A DNA stretch of 64,000 nt from Aquimarina aggregata (GCF_001632745.1 NZ_LQRT01000024.1:434001-498000), one strand, 5' to 3'. Positions 15,928 through 24,104 are shown, counted from the first letter of the stretch. Numbers and translations: made by a program. Notes: generated from the sequence alone by a model not told the origin.

Positions 15928-16098
15928 TTAGTGAGTTGCATAGTAATATGCTTTTCCTGCATAATATGATACACCCATTGCTATCGTCGTTAATGCTACG
16001 GCAGCTATTATTACAGGACAATCAACACCAGCAATACCTCCTCCGTTAATTTCTAATGCTTCTTTGTTTGATAATTCTTGAAATTCTAAATTTTTCAT
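15928..16098 (-). CDS. Double-glycine peptide 8 (hydrophobic, Tyr-rich)
   Basis: A 56-residue peptide. Its leader MKNLEFQELSNKEALEINGG is nearly the same as that of peptide 6, but the core is unrelated: GIAGVDC, a long Ala/Ile/Val helix (PVIIAAVALTTIAMGVSYYA) and a KAYYYATH end. This is one leader with two different cores. It is the first gene after promoter D, followed by peptide 7 and the small membrane protein. The two-peptide arrangement 8+7 could be a two-component bacteriocin. Confidence 0.82.
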   Translation of the reverse strand: MKNLEFQELSNKEALEINGGGIAGVDCPVIIAAVALTTIAMGVSYYAGKAYYYATH

Positions 16099-16266
16099 TT
16101 TTTACGATTTAATGATTAATGATTTTTGTTTAAATTTTGCTTACACTACTTACTTCGTCAAATATGTATGTAAGCTTCTTTTTTATTGTTGTAACAATCG
16201 TGAAAAGCGTTGTTGTTCCCCTTTCATAGTACAATGATAGGGTCAGGATGTCTCATCTTTTGAGAT
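16099..16266 (-). repeat. Duplicated 5' leader and promoter, copy 2
   Basis: The counterpart of 15297-15462. Conservation runs from the promoter palindrome through the roughly 125-nt untranslated leader into the leader-peptide codons, then stops at the core. The long conserved untranslated part may carry a regulatory RNA structure. Confidence 0.85.
16227..16266 (-). promoter_or_regulatory. Array promoter D
   Basis: The TCTCA, 5 bp, TGAGA palindrome at 16251-16266, 11 bp, then TATCATTGTACTA (16239-16227, minus strand). It drives peptides 8 and 7 and the small membrane protein. Confidence 0.77.
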
Positions 16267-16346
16267 TGTAAATGTTTTTCGTAATTTTTTAATGATAAAT
16301 AAATTTTAGTGTTGTTTTTAAGGATTTAATAGATAGCCGTAAAAAC

Positions 16347-16380
16347 AAAAAAGAGTTGAACATAAGGTCAACTCTTTTTT
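16347..16380 (-). terminator. Terminator after peptide 9
   Basis: AAAAAAGAGTTGA (16347-16359) and TCAACTCTTTTTT (16368-16380) form a perfect 13-bp stem with an 8-nt loop. It is the only terminator between peptide 9 (stop 16529) and promoter D. Confidence 0.88.
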
Positions 16381-16528
16381 TAAAATAGAATGATGATTGA
16401 AATATTGAAATTTATTAAATAAGCCTTACCTAACTTAAAACTAGTATTGTGATATGTATAATACCATTCTAGAATTTGTTATTCCAAAGGCTATTATGAT
16501 TTCTTTTAAAATTCAATCTTGGTAGTTC

Positions 16529-16678
16529 TTAATTTTGTGCGTTGTGATTTCCGATACAACTGCCTTGCTCTTCTTGTTCTGGTCGATCCAAAATAAGATC
16601 AATTATAGGTTGTATCAAATCTAGTATTCCTGTTCCGCCATTTGTTTCAACTAATTCTTTTTCGTTTAGATTTTTCAT
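16529..16678 (-). CDS. Double-glycine peptide 9
   Basis: A 49-residue peptide starting at the ATG at 16678; an earlier in-frame ATG would overlap peptide 10. The very short leader MKNLNEKELVETNGG has 15 residues. The core is a hydrophobic segment (GILDLIQPIIDLILD) followed by an acidic stretch, one cysteine (SCIGNH) and NAQN. It shares promoter E with peptide 10, 19 bp upstream. Confidence 0.77.
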   Translation of the reverse strand: MKNLNEKELVETNGGTGILDLIQPIIDLILDRPEQEEQGSCIGNHNAQN

Positions 16679-16697
16679 GATTTCTCTCTTTTTATAA

Positions 16698-16844
16698 TTA
16701 ATGATTATTTGAATTTCTATAATTTTCTTTTTCTTCTTCGGGTACTCCAAAAAAATAATCTGCTAAAGGTTGTAACCAGGTAGGAATAGGAAAAGGTGAT
16801 CCTCCATTGATTTCTAATAACTCTTTGTTACTTAGGTTTTTCAT
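16698..16844 (-). CDS. Double-glycine peptide 10
   Basis: A 48-residue peptide. The leader MKNLSNKELLEINGG has 15 residues. The core has no cysteine: a Pro-rich aromatic start (SPFPIPTWLQPLADYFFG) and a hydrophilic, acidic then Asn-rich tail. It is the first gene after promoter E. Peptides 9 and 10 share LQPLADY / IQPIIDL-like positions, so they may be distant paralogs or partners. Confidence 0.78.
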   Translation of the reverse strand: MKNLSNKELLEINGGSPFPIPTWLQPLADYFFGVPEEEKENYRNSNNH

Positions 16845-16901
16845 TTTTTATGTTTTTGTGATGAATAATTTTTAACTAGAAGCGCCCTCTAAGGGGTTCT
16901 A

Positions 16902-16941
16902 TAGTACAAGAATATGGTAAGCATGTCTCTTAAGATGAGAT
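16902..16941 (-). promoter_or_regulatory. Array promoter E
   Basis: An imperfect version of the palindrome (TCTCT, 5 bp, TGAGA) at 16926-16941, 11 bp, then TATTCTTGTACTA (16914-16902, minus strand), about 58 bp upstream of the peptide 10 start. Confidence 0.68.
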
Positions 16942-16960
16942 TTGAGATAATAGTATATCA

Positions 16961-16991
16961 AAAAACCCAGAAAATACTTTTCTGGGTTTTT
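16961..16991 (-). terminator. Terminator of the HlyD-ABC-HTH operon
   Basis: AAAAACCCAGAAAA (16961-16974) and TTTTCTGGGTTTTT (16978-16991), a perfect stem with a 3-nt loop. It lies about 180 bp after the HTH gene at 17168; nothing else was seen in the gap. Confidence 0.85.
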
Positions 16992-17167
16992 ATTCAAAAG
17001 AATTTTTCATGTTGAAATCTAATTTTATAATAATTGATGCCTATAGTTGCGTAAAACAAGATTGAAAATCAACAGTTAATTATATAGCGGATTTTTTAGT
17101 TTATCTATATCAAAAAATAAAATTATTTCTTTTAGTATGGGTGATCATTATTTAATTCTTTTGTTTG

Positions 17168-17482
17168 TTATGATATTTTCGCCAAATAGTGTAGTCTTTC
17201 AAAAGCACTTCCTCCATTTACAGATTTAATCTCGGTAGCATCGAGTTCTTTTGTGTAGAATCCAAACTTAAACCCTACGCTTTCTTCATACACAAAACTT
17301 TGTATGGTGAAATCGTATGTAATAGGAGCTTCTAACTCTTTCATGATATCGATCATTCTATAGGTTTGTGCTCTAGAAATCCCTAATCTAGACGCTAATT
17401 CTACAGGTGTTCCTGTAGCATGCATACGAATAAGACGATCTATTCTCTCTATAAGTTCGATTTGTTTGATGATGATGTTCAT
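17168..17482 (-). CDS. Small HTH protein ending in a double-glycine leader-like sequence
   Basis: 104 residues. Residues 1-50 form a helix-turn-helix (TGTPVELASRLGISRAQTYRMIDIMKEL), 52-77 a conserved APITYD...QSFVYEE...GFY module, and 79-91 read ELDATEIKSVNGG, the exact style of a C39-cleaved leader, followed by a 13-residue tail SAFERLHYLAKIS. So a DNA-binding protein is fused to what looks like a leader plus a mini-peptide. It is the last gene of the exporter operon. Either it is regulated by C39 cleavage, or its tail is exported as a signal, or the likeness is fortuitous. Paralogs at 17753 and 26628 lack the GG. Confidence 0.8.
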   Translation of the reverse strand: MNIIIKQIELIERIDRLIRMHATGTPVELASRLGISRAQTYRMIDIMKELEAPITYDFTIQSFVYEESVGFKFGFYTKELDATEIKSVNGGSAFERLHYLAKIS

Positions 17483-17551
17483 AAGTGTTCGTTTTTAATA
17501 AATAAGATGATAACTAAGAATTTTGATTGATTTTATGATGTGTTTTATAGA

Positions 17552-17731
17552 TTATATCCAATCCATCATGTCATCATTGTCAATATAAATCTCGTAATCT
17601 TCAGAATACGATATAACGTCAGAGATAACATCTTTGAGTTCGGGATCACGTATTTCTTGTAGTAAGAATTCGTTTTCGATTTCGCCTTGTGTTAGGTCAT
17701 TTTCTTTTGTTTTTGGATCATAGTTTTTCAT
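17552..17731 (-). CDS. Small acidic protein of unknown function
   Basis: 59 residues, read from the minus strand: starts MKNYDPKTKENDLTQGEIEN, then a helix and a strongly acidic C-terminus (YSEDYEIYIDNDDMMDWI). There is no double glycine and no cysteine. It lies between the two HTH genes, 21 bp after the first. The start MKN and the Q-GEIEN stretch recall array leaders, so it could be a decayed precursor, or a partner or inhibitor of the HTH proteins. Unknown. Confidence 0.6.
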   Translation of the reverse strand: MKNYDPKTKENDLTQGEIENEFLLQEIRDPELKDVISDVISYSEDYEIYIDNDDMMDWI

Positions 17732-17752
17732 AATTTTTATGTTTAAATGTGA

Positions 17753-18085
17753 TTATACTATTCTTAAGCTTGGATATTTAAAATCTACAGAAGCTATTAT
17801 ACTTTGCGTGCCATTTGAAGATACCTCTAGTACTTCTTCTCCATAAAGTCGTCGCGTATAAAAACCATATCTAAAATTTGTCGATTTCTCAAAAACATAA
17901 CTCTGCAGTTTAATATCAAATACAATAGATGCGTTTAGTTGTTTCATGGCAATTATTATTTGAAACAAAGATGTCTTTGAAATTTCTAATTTTTCGGCCA
18001 ATTGATCAGGAGTTCCTGTTTCTCCTAATCGTATGAATTGATCTAATTGTTCTATGACTTCAATTTGACGTTCTATTTTTCTCAT
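17753..18085 (-). CDS. Small HTH protein, paralog without double glycine
   Basis: 110 residues. The N-terminal HTH (TGTPDQLAEKLEISKTSLFQIIIAMKQL) and the following ASIVFD...QSYVFEK...YGFYTRRL module align with 17168. The tail has the degenerate EEVLEVSSNG at 83-92 where the paralog has EIKSVNGG, then 18 residues ending SLRIV. It lies 30 bp after the C39-ABC exporter gene and is probably cotranscribed. Likely a cis-encoded regulator of the peptide array; DNA targets unknown. Confidence 0.75.
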   Translation of the reverse strand: MRKIERQIEVIEQLDQFIRLGETGTPDQLAEKLEISKTSLFQIIIAMKQLNASIVFDIKLQSYVFEKSTNFRYGFYTRRLYGEEVLEVSSNGTQSIIASVDFKYPSLRIV

Positions 18086-18115
18086 GGCCTAAGGTTTTGG
18101 TTTTAAAAAATTTAG

Positions 18116-20299
18116 TTAAGCAACAGCATTGATATTGGGTATTTGATCTAGTACTGGCATTTGTTTTTGCCATAACTCATAATATTTTTCCTGCCTTGCA
18201 TATAATACTTCGTGATTTCCTTCTTCTACTACTTTACCTTTTTCTAGCACTACAATTTTATCGGCGTTTATGACGGTACTTAATCGATGTGCAATAATGA
18301 TGATTGTTTTATCATGATCACGCAGACTTTGTACGGCTTTTTGGATATAGTTTTCTGAAGTACTATCCAGTGATGAAGTTGCTTCATCCAAGACCAAAAC
18401 TTCGGGATTTTTGTACAAAGCTCTAGCAATTGCGATACGTTGTTTTTGCCCACCAGATAAGGTAGCGCCATTTTCTCCTAGATAGGTAGCAAAACTATTG
18501 GGTAACCCCTCGATAAATTCAAGAATACCTATAGCTTTACATATTGCCATAATACGATCTACATTGGGCGCAAATTCACCAACCGCGATATTATCCATTA
18601 CATTCCCGGCAAAAAGATCTATTTTTTGTGGTACTACACTAACCAAATCCCTTAAACTGCTATTATCTATATGTTTTAGATCCTGTTCTCCTATAGAAAT
18701 CTGTCCTTTTTGTATCGGATAGATATTTTGAAGTAAAGACATCAAGGTTGACTTACCTGATCCACTTTCTCCGATAATTGCAGTGATTTTACCTTTAGGG
18801 ATCTGTAAATTAAAATCTTTAAACACTTCTACCCTTGAACCGTATCTAAAGTCTACATTAGAAAAGCTGATATTACCGATACTTTCTTTTGTTAGTTTTA
18901 TTTTTTGCTCATCATCTTCACGTTCAAGATCCATGATTTCAAACAAACGATCTGCTGCAATTAATGCATTTTGAATTTGTTTGTTAGCACTAATCAAGCT
19001 AGCAACAGGACTCGTAAAATAGCCGATGATTGCATAAAATGCCATAAGCTCTCCTGCTGTAATTTCTTTTTGAATAACAAAAAAAGAACCGCTCCATAAT
19101 AGGATGATAGTAAATAGTTGTGCAATTGTGCCTGTACTTGCTCCAGAAAAAACACTATTTAATGCAGATTTGTATCCAGTTTTTAATAATCCAATAAAAC
19201 GTGTTTCAGTTTTAATATTAGCATAATCTTCAAGACCAAATCGTTTTATGGTTCCTACAGCATTTAAGGATTCTACCAATTGACTTTCAAGATCAGCAGA
19301 TTTTTCCATAATACCTCGCTCAGTACGTTTATTTAGTTTATTGGTAACTGCGTAAATGATCGCATATATTGGAATAATGGCTAGCATAATAAGCGCAAGT
19401 TTCCAATAGTAAGTAAACATGAGACCAAATGAAAATACCAGAATCATTACATTAACTGTTAGATTTAAGGCTACGCCATTAATGAAAGCTCTAATTTTTA
19501 CAGCATCCCCGATTCTTGATACGATTTCTCCAACTCGCATGGTGTCAAAGAATTGTTGAGGTAGTTTAAGTAAGTGTTTGTAATACCCTAGAATTAATCG
19601 AGAATCGATTTGTTGTCCTGTTTTGATCAAAAAAACATCTTTGTAAGCACCTACAATTAATTTTAAAACTAATAATGAGATCATGACAATACCTAATAGG
19701 TTTAGTAGTTTTGTACTGGTCCCCATAAAGACATGATCTGTTAGTTTTTGGATGTATATCGAAGTCGAAAAGCCCAATAAAGTATAAATAATAGCGCCAA
19801 TAAAAGCCTGTAGCAGTACGCTTTTATGCGGTTTCAGTAAGAACCAGAATCGTTTTAATACAGAGACTTTTTCATTACCTGTTGTAAAATCTTCTTTTGG
19901 TAATAACAATACCAGTATACCTGTCCATTCTTTTGTAAATTCTTCATGCGTTTTTTTATGAAACCTGCCATCTCCCGGGTCCATGATTTTGACGTATTCC
20001 CCAGTAACTTCATAAATCACGACATAATGATGTAATTTTTCGTTTACAATCACATGGGCGATGGCAGGTAGAGGAATTTTAGATAAACTATCTAACTCCC
20101 CACGTACTCCTTTGGCTTCAAACCCGAGCTTATCGGCAGCCTCAATTAATCCTAATACATTAGTCCCTTTTTTATCGGTACTTGCAAATTGTCTGATACG
20201 AGCAATAGGCAATTGTAATTTGTAATGAGCAGATATCGATGCCAAACAAGCAGCACCGCAATCTGTAATATCGTGTTGTTTTATTTTTGTCTTTGCCAT
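18116..20299 (-). CDS. C39-peptidase ABC exporter for double-glycine peptides
   Basis: A complete 727-residue exporter. C39 domain (1-130) with Cys14 (TDCGAAC), His91 (HHYVVIY) and Asp107 (MDPGDG), so catalytically intact. Membrane domain about 155-440 with six helices. ATPase with Walker A GESGSGKST, signature LSGGQKQR, Walker B VLVLDEATSSLD and the H-loop AHR. It cleaves after GG and exports peptides. With the HlyD protein upstream it forms the export apparatus most likely serving the array at 13.6-16.9 kb and perhaps the two cassette peptides. Confidence 0.94.
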   Translation of the reverse strand: MAKTKIKQHDITDCGAACLASISAHYKLQLPIARIRQFASTDKKGTNVLGLIEAADKLGFEAKGVRGELDSLSKIPLPAIAHVIVNEKLHHYVVIYEVTGEYVKIMDPGDGRFHKKTHEEFTKEWTGILVLLLPKEDFTTGNEKVSVLKRFWFLLKPHKSVLLQAFIGAIIYTLLGFSTSIYIQKLTDHVFMGTSTKLLNLLGIVMISLLVLKLIVGAYKDVFLIKTGQQIDSRLILGYYKHLLKLPQQFFDTMRVGEIVSRIGDAVKIRAFINGVALNLTVNVMILVFSFGLMFTYYWKLALIMLAIIPIYAIIYAVTNKLNKRTERGIMEKSADLESQLVESLNAVGTIKRFGLEDYANIKTETRFIGLLKTGYKSALNSVFSGASTGTIAQLFTIILLWSGSFFVIQKEITAGELMAFYAIIGYFTSPVASLISANKQIQNALIAADRLFEIMDLEREDDEQKIKLTKESIGNISFSNVDFRYGSRVEVFKDFNLQIPKGKITAIIGESGSGKSTLMSLLQNIYPIQKGQISIGEQDLKHIDNSSLRDLVSVVPQKIDLFAGNVMDNIAVGEFAPNVDRIMAICKAIGILEFIEGLPNSFATYLGENGATLSGGQKQRIAIARALYKNPEVLVLDEATSSLDSTSENYIQKAVQSLRDHDKTIIIIAHRLSTVINADKIVVLEKGKVVEEGNHEVLYARQEKYYELWQKQMPVLDQIPNINAVA

Positions 20300-20327
20300 G
20301 GTATTTACAGTTTAATGATGAGTGTTA

Positions 20328-21515
20328 CTAATTTTGAATAGATGCAATTGTTGGACTGGATGGATTTAACCAATCATCAACTTTGTCATAGAGTAATTCA
20401 AATAGCGTACGCTCGGTAAGTTGAAATCGAGCACTAAGGGTCATTCCTTTATTAAAATTTCCTTTAAAACCATTTTTGAGTTCTAGATATTTTTGATCTA
20501 CAGCGCAACGCACTTTAAAAACAGGCTGATCATTAATCACGTCAACATCTTTGCTGATCTCTAGAATTTCTCCTGTGGCCAATCCCCATTGGTTATAGTT
20601 AAAAGCATCAATCTGGAAATTAACGGCTTTATCCTTACTAATCAATCCAATATCAGATGGATATATATAACACTCTGCAATCAATCCCGTATCTGGGGAT
20701 ATTTCTGCAAGTTGTACACCTCCGGGGATTAAACTACCTGGTTCAATACCTAATACATTTTTTAACACTCCGTCTATTGGCGCAGTAATGACTAACTCTT
20801 TTTGATTTTGTTGTAGCTGTGATACGTTACTTTCTAAATCACGAATAGCATTTTGATACTCTGTTAACGTGGCTTGCCAATTGTTACGTTGTTGTTTTCT
20901 GTATTGTTGCAATGTACTAGCCGCCAGTTGATGTTCAAAAGCACTATTTTCGTAATCTACTTTGGCAACTACTCCTTTTTTGTACAATTTTTCGTTACGT
21001 AACTCATCAACTTTTGTTTTCTCGAATCTGGTTTGTAATTCTTGTATTTTTTGAGTGAAGTACAAAAATTCTTTTTGGTAACGGGCAGATTGTATGTTGC
21101 TAAAGTTTGGTTTGCTGGTATTAATTAAATATTCACAATCGCGCATAAATTTTTTAGTTTCTACAATTTGTGTGGTAGCCCTTTTGATATTATCCTTAAC
21201 CACTGTAGTATTGGTCATCATCAGAGTGTCTCCTTTTTTGACCTTTTGATTATCAACCATATTTGCATATACGACCTTACCAGATTGTAAAGGTGTTATG
21301 GCGATTCTTTCTTTACTAGGTTTAAGCATTCCTCTGGCGGTTGTATAGATATCGACCTTGATAAAGGGTAGTAAAGCCAGAGTAATAATAAATGCTAATA
21401 GTATCGTGCTGTAAATGATTTTACTTTTACTACTATGTTCAAATTGATGAACCTCTACTGTGTTTTCAATAATCTCTTTTGGAAATAACTGTTTCATAAA
21501 ACTACGATTAAGCAT
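20328..21515 (-). CDS. HlyD-family periplasmic adaptor of the peptide exporter
   Basis: 395 residues: a short cytoplasmic start, one membrane helix (IIYSTILLAFIITLALLPF, about 34-52), lipoyl halves (YANMVDNQKVKKGDTL, and APIDGVLKNVLGIEPGSLIPGG) around a coiled coil of about 120 residues, and a beta-barrel end. Such adaptors link an ABC exporter to an outer-membrane channel, giving a type I secretion path. The start is the ATG at 21515; a second ATG at 21497 is possible. First gene of the operon, 28 bp before the exporter gene. Confidence 0.92.
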   Translation of the reverse strand: MLNRSFMKQLFPKEIIENTVEVHQFEHSSKSKIIYSTILLAFIITLALLPFIKVDIYTTARGMLKPSKERIAITPLQSGKVVYANMVDNQKVKKGDTLMMTNTTVVKDNIKRATTQIVETKKFMRDCEYLINTSKPNFSNIQSARYQKEFLYFTQKIQELQTRFEKTKVDELRNEKLYKKGVVAKVDYENSAFEHQLAASTLQQYRKQQRNNWQATLTEYQNAIRDLESNVSQLQQNQKELVITAPIDGVLKNVLGIEPGSLIPGGVQLAEISPDTGLIAECYIYPSDIGLISKDKAVNFQIDAFNYNQWGLATGEILEISKDVDVINDQPVFKVRCAVDQKYLELKNGFKGNFNKGMTLSARFQLTERTLFELLYDKVDDWLNPSSPTIASIQN

Positions 21516-21657
21516 TAAAAATTAGTGAGTACATCGTCATACAGTGATTCATTAAAAATTCGGTAAGAGATGTAATGATGTTGAGCAGTAGATGTATCAT
21601 AAGATTTGATTTTAGTGATGTGAGAATAGATAAGAACTATTCGTTTTTTGATTTGAT

Positions 21658-21689
21658 CAAATATAGCCTCGATAAAAGCGGTAAAACAA
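21658..21689 (-). promoter_or_regulatory. Promoter of the HlyD-ABC-HTH operon
   Basis: On the minus strand TATATTTG (21665-21658) and TTG (21689-21687) with 21 bp between, identical in boxes and spacing to the lanB promoter at 8988-9019. The leader would be about 135 nt. Confidence 0.68.
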
Positions 21690-21704
21690 GTGAAGTCCAT
21701 CTGC

Positions 21705-21738
21705 ATTCCCGAATAACGACCCGCTATTCTAGGAATCC
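21705..21738. promoter_or_regulatory. Paired palindromic operator upstream of exporter promoter
   Basis: ATTCCCGAATAAC (21705-21717) and ATTCTAGGAATCC (21726-21738), 21 bp apart, begin exactly 15 bp upstream of the -33 box, as at the lanB operon. A likely activator site for a TPR-AraC regulator. Confidence 0.66.
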
Positions 21739-22265
21739 AGACTAAGATTTATTTATTTTAAAATATTGATTATCAGAATGTTGAAGTGTTTTTGTGATAA
21801 AATGAATTCAAAGTAGAAAACGCAATTACCTCAAAACTATTAATGAGATGGTTTTTATGAATTTAATAGATTTTGAGATTAAATAAGTAGTTTTACCTTG
21901 GTGTTTTGTTGTAGTTGATAGTTTACTTAAGACATGATCTTTATATAGTCAATAAGAATACTAAAAAGAAAATAGTATCTTTACCTCCATTACCCTAGTA
22001 ATATAGTAGATTTAAAAAATTACCTCTTGAAAACGAATACATTATATACTTTTTTTCAGTCTTTTTTGAAAGTAAAACGATATTCTTCGACTGATATCAC
22101 ACCCAACGCTATGACTATATATAAACAAGGTATAATTATTGTGTTACTTTGCCAGATATCAAATGCTATTGTATATCAAAAACCATCAAGATTTCTAGAG
22201 CCGTTTTTTGCTGTAAATTTTGTGTTTTAAGTTGTATCCAGTAAGATAAAAGTAAGCCATCGATT
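21739..22265. other. Non-coding divergent region before regulator copy 2
   Basis: About 530 bp of AT-rich sequence. A TTG-initiated frame at 22027-22230 looks spurious. A weak TATCTTTA box lies shortly before 22000. No other structure supported. Confidence 0.5.
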
Positions 22266-24005
22266 ATGAGAAAAGTAGCTCAGCTATTTATAAGTATTCT
22301 TTTATTACAAACTATTTCTTTGTTTGCTCAAGAAGAAATAGTTACCCTTCCGGATTCTTTAAATACTTTAAGTTATGAAGAACTTAGTGCCAAATTTTAT
22401 AGGGTATTACGAGTGAACAATGAACTCGCTAGCTTATATTCCAAAGTATACTTGCAAAAAGGTAAAAATGAGAATAATAAATTAGAAACTGCCAATGGAT
22501 ATTCTTTAATTAGTTATAATTACCGTTCGAAGGGAGAGTTTAATAAAACACTGGTTTATCTTGATAGCGCGATAGTATTTTCTAAAGAATTAAATAATAA
22601 AAGATTTCCATTACTTTTTTATATAAATAAAGGAGTAGCATATGAGGATATGGGAGATTTTAAAAGTGCTTTAGATAATTACTTAGATGCTATAAAATTA
22701 AGCGAAAAATCTAAAAACAAACACTTAGGGTTTATAACTAAGAATAATATTGGACTTTTAAAACGAAGATTAGGAAAGTATAATGAGGCTAAAGATATTT
22801 TTAAAGAATGTCTGACATACAGAATTAATAAAAAAGAGATGTCTAGAAAAGACTCTACTGTCTATCTAGTAACATTATCATATTTGGTCAATACATACCG
22901 TCTTAATAATCAAATTGATTCAGCCCTAATTTTAAACAAAACTGGAATTGTATCTTCAAAGAATAGGGATTTAAAATATTTATTTGAATTAAATAAAAGT
23001 ATACTTAATTATTACAAAGAAAATTATTTAGAGGTAGTAGAAGAAACTAATAAATTATTACCTACATTATTAAAACCTGAAAACAGATATTTTTTTCCGA
23101 CAACAAATTTAATAAACACATACCTTCATCAAGGAAAGGCTTTTGAAGCTATTAATGATAAATACTCGGCTATAAAATGTTATAAAAAAATAGATTCGCT
23201 TTTTCAAGCTACCAATTACTTTATTCCAGAAACAAGAAAGATTTATGCAAAATTAATTGATCATTATAAATTTTTAGATGATAAAAACCAGCAATTATTT
23301 TATATCAATAGATTGTTATATTCTGATAGTATACTAGATAGTAGTTATAAATACTTGATTAATAAACTCAATAAAGATTATGATACGCCAGAACTTTTAT
23401 TACAAAAAGAAAAATTAATTGAAAATTTAGAGGCAAAACATAATAGTTCATCTTTAAGTGTTAGTATTCTTTCCATAATTTTGAGTATTGGAGCTGTGTT
23501 TTTGATTGTGTTTTACCGAAAACAAAAACAATATCAACAACGTTTTGAAGAGTTAATTAGCGCACAAAATAGGGAATCAAAACCAAAAGAAACTCCAATA
23601 CCTAAAGAGACTCCAAAATCAATTGGAATTTCGGAAGATATTGTTAACTCAATTCTTAAAAATCTTGAAGAGTTTGAACGTGAACAAGGTTTTATTGAAG
23701 CTAATATTACGACTTCTTCGTTAGCTAGTCAATTTAAAACCAACTCTAAGTATTTATCCAAAGTAATTAATACCTATAAACGAAAGAGCTTTATACACTA
23801 TACGAATGACCTGCGTATAGACTTTATTATTGATAAATTAAAAAATGAAAATAAGTATAGATTATATACCATAAAAGCTTTGGCATCTGAGGCTGGTTTT
23901 AATACTACCGAAGCTTTTTCTAAATCGTTTTATAAAAAAACAGGTATTTATCCTTCCTACTTTATCAAACAGCTCGAAAAAAAGGAAGAAACCTTGAAAC
24001 AGTAG
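22266..24005 (+). CDS. TPR - membrane - AraC-type transcription regulator (copy 2)
   Basis: 579 residues with a clear signal peptide (KVAQLFISILLLQTISLFAQ), TPR-like repeats to about 380, a membrane helix near 395-416 (SVSILSIILSIGAVFLIVFY) and an AraC domain whose last HTH reads YTIKALASEAGFNTTEAFSKSFYKKTGIYPS. It is closer in sequence to copy 3 than to copy 1; copies 2 and 3 share SLSYEELS starts. It is divergent from the exporter operon and upstream of a GG-peptide/S9-protease pair, exactly as copy 1 stands to the lanthipeptide operon and S8 pair. Confidence 0.9.
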   Translation: MRKVAQLFISILLLQTISLFAQEEIVTLPDSLNTLSYEELSAKFYRVLRVNNELASLYSKVYLQKGKNENNKLETANGYSLISYNYRSKGEFNKTLVYLDSAIVFSKELNNKRFPLLFYINKGVAYEDMGDFKSALDNYLDAIKLSEKSKNKHLGFITKNNIGLLKRRLGKYNEAKDIFKECLTYRINKKEMSRKDSTVYLVTLSYLVNTYRLNNQIDSALILNKTGIVSSKNRDLKYLFELNKSILNYYKENYLEVVEETNKLLPTLLKPENRYFFPTTNLINTYLHQGKAFEAINDKYSAIKCYKKIDSLFQATNYFIPETRKIYAKLIDHYKFLDDKNQQLFYINRLLYSDSILDSSYKYLINKLNKDYDTPELLLQKEKLIENLEAKHNSSSLSVSILSIILSIGAVFLIVFYRKQKQYQQRFEELISAQNRESKPKETPIPKETPKSIGISEDIVNSILKNLEEFEREQGFIEANITTSSLASQFKTNSKYLSKVINTYKRKSFIHYTNDLRIDFIIDKLKNENKYRLYTIKALASEAGFNTTEAFSKSFYKKTGIYPSYFIKQLEKKEETLKQ

Positions 24006-24032
24006 TGAAGGTAATGTATCGACGAAGTCTGG

Positions 24033-24068
24033 ATTCAGGAATACTGACCCTGTATTCAGGAATACAGA
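24033..24068. promoter_or_regulatory. Paired operator upstream of peptide-S9 protease cassette
   Basis: ATTCAGGAATACTGA (24033-24047) and ATTCAGGAATACAGA (24054-24068), 21 bp apart. The second is part of the perfect palindrome TGTATTC-AG-GAATACA (24051-24066). It is the cleanest copy of the ATTC-nn-GAAT operator in the window. Confidence 0.7.
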
Positions 24069-24104
24069 GACCAAGACCATCTTAAATCCGAGTTTTTTTT
24101 ACTT

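Noticed and set aside
14544..16941. TCTCA/TTG elements considered as sigma-54 promoters
   Set aside because: They lack the GG and GC dinucleotides of the -24/-12 elements and have the wrong spacing, although a sigma-54 activator gene is present at 49557.
21515..21706. 63-residue frame upstream of and overlapping the HlyD start
   Set aside because: The predicted promoter (21658-21689) and operator lie inside it, and the composition is not protein-like. The overlap with the HlyD ATG is probably accidental.
22027..22230. TTG-started 67-residue frame before regulator copy 2
   Set aside because: No recognisable features, lies in the regulatory region, and ends 35 bp before the true regulator start.
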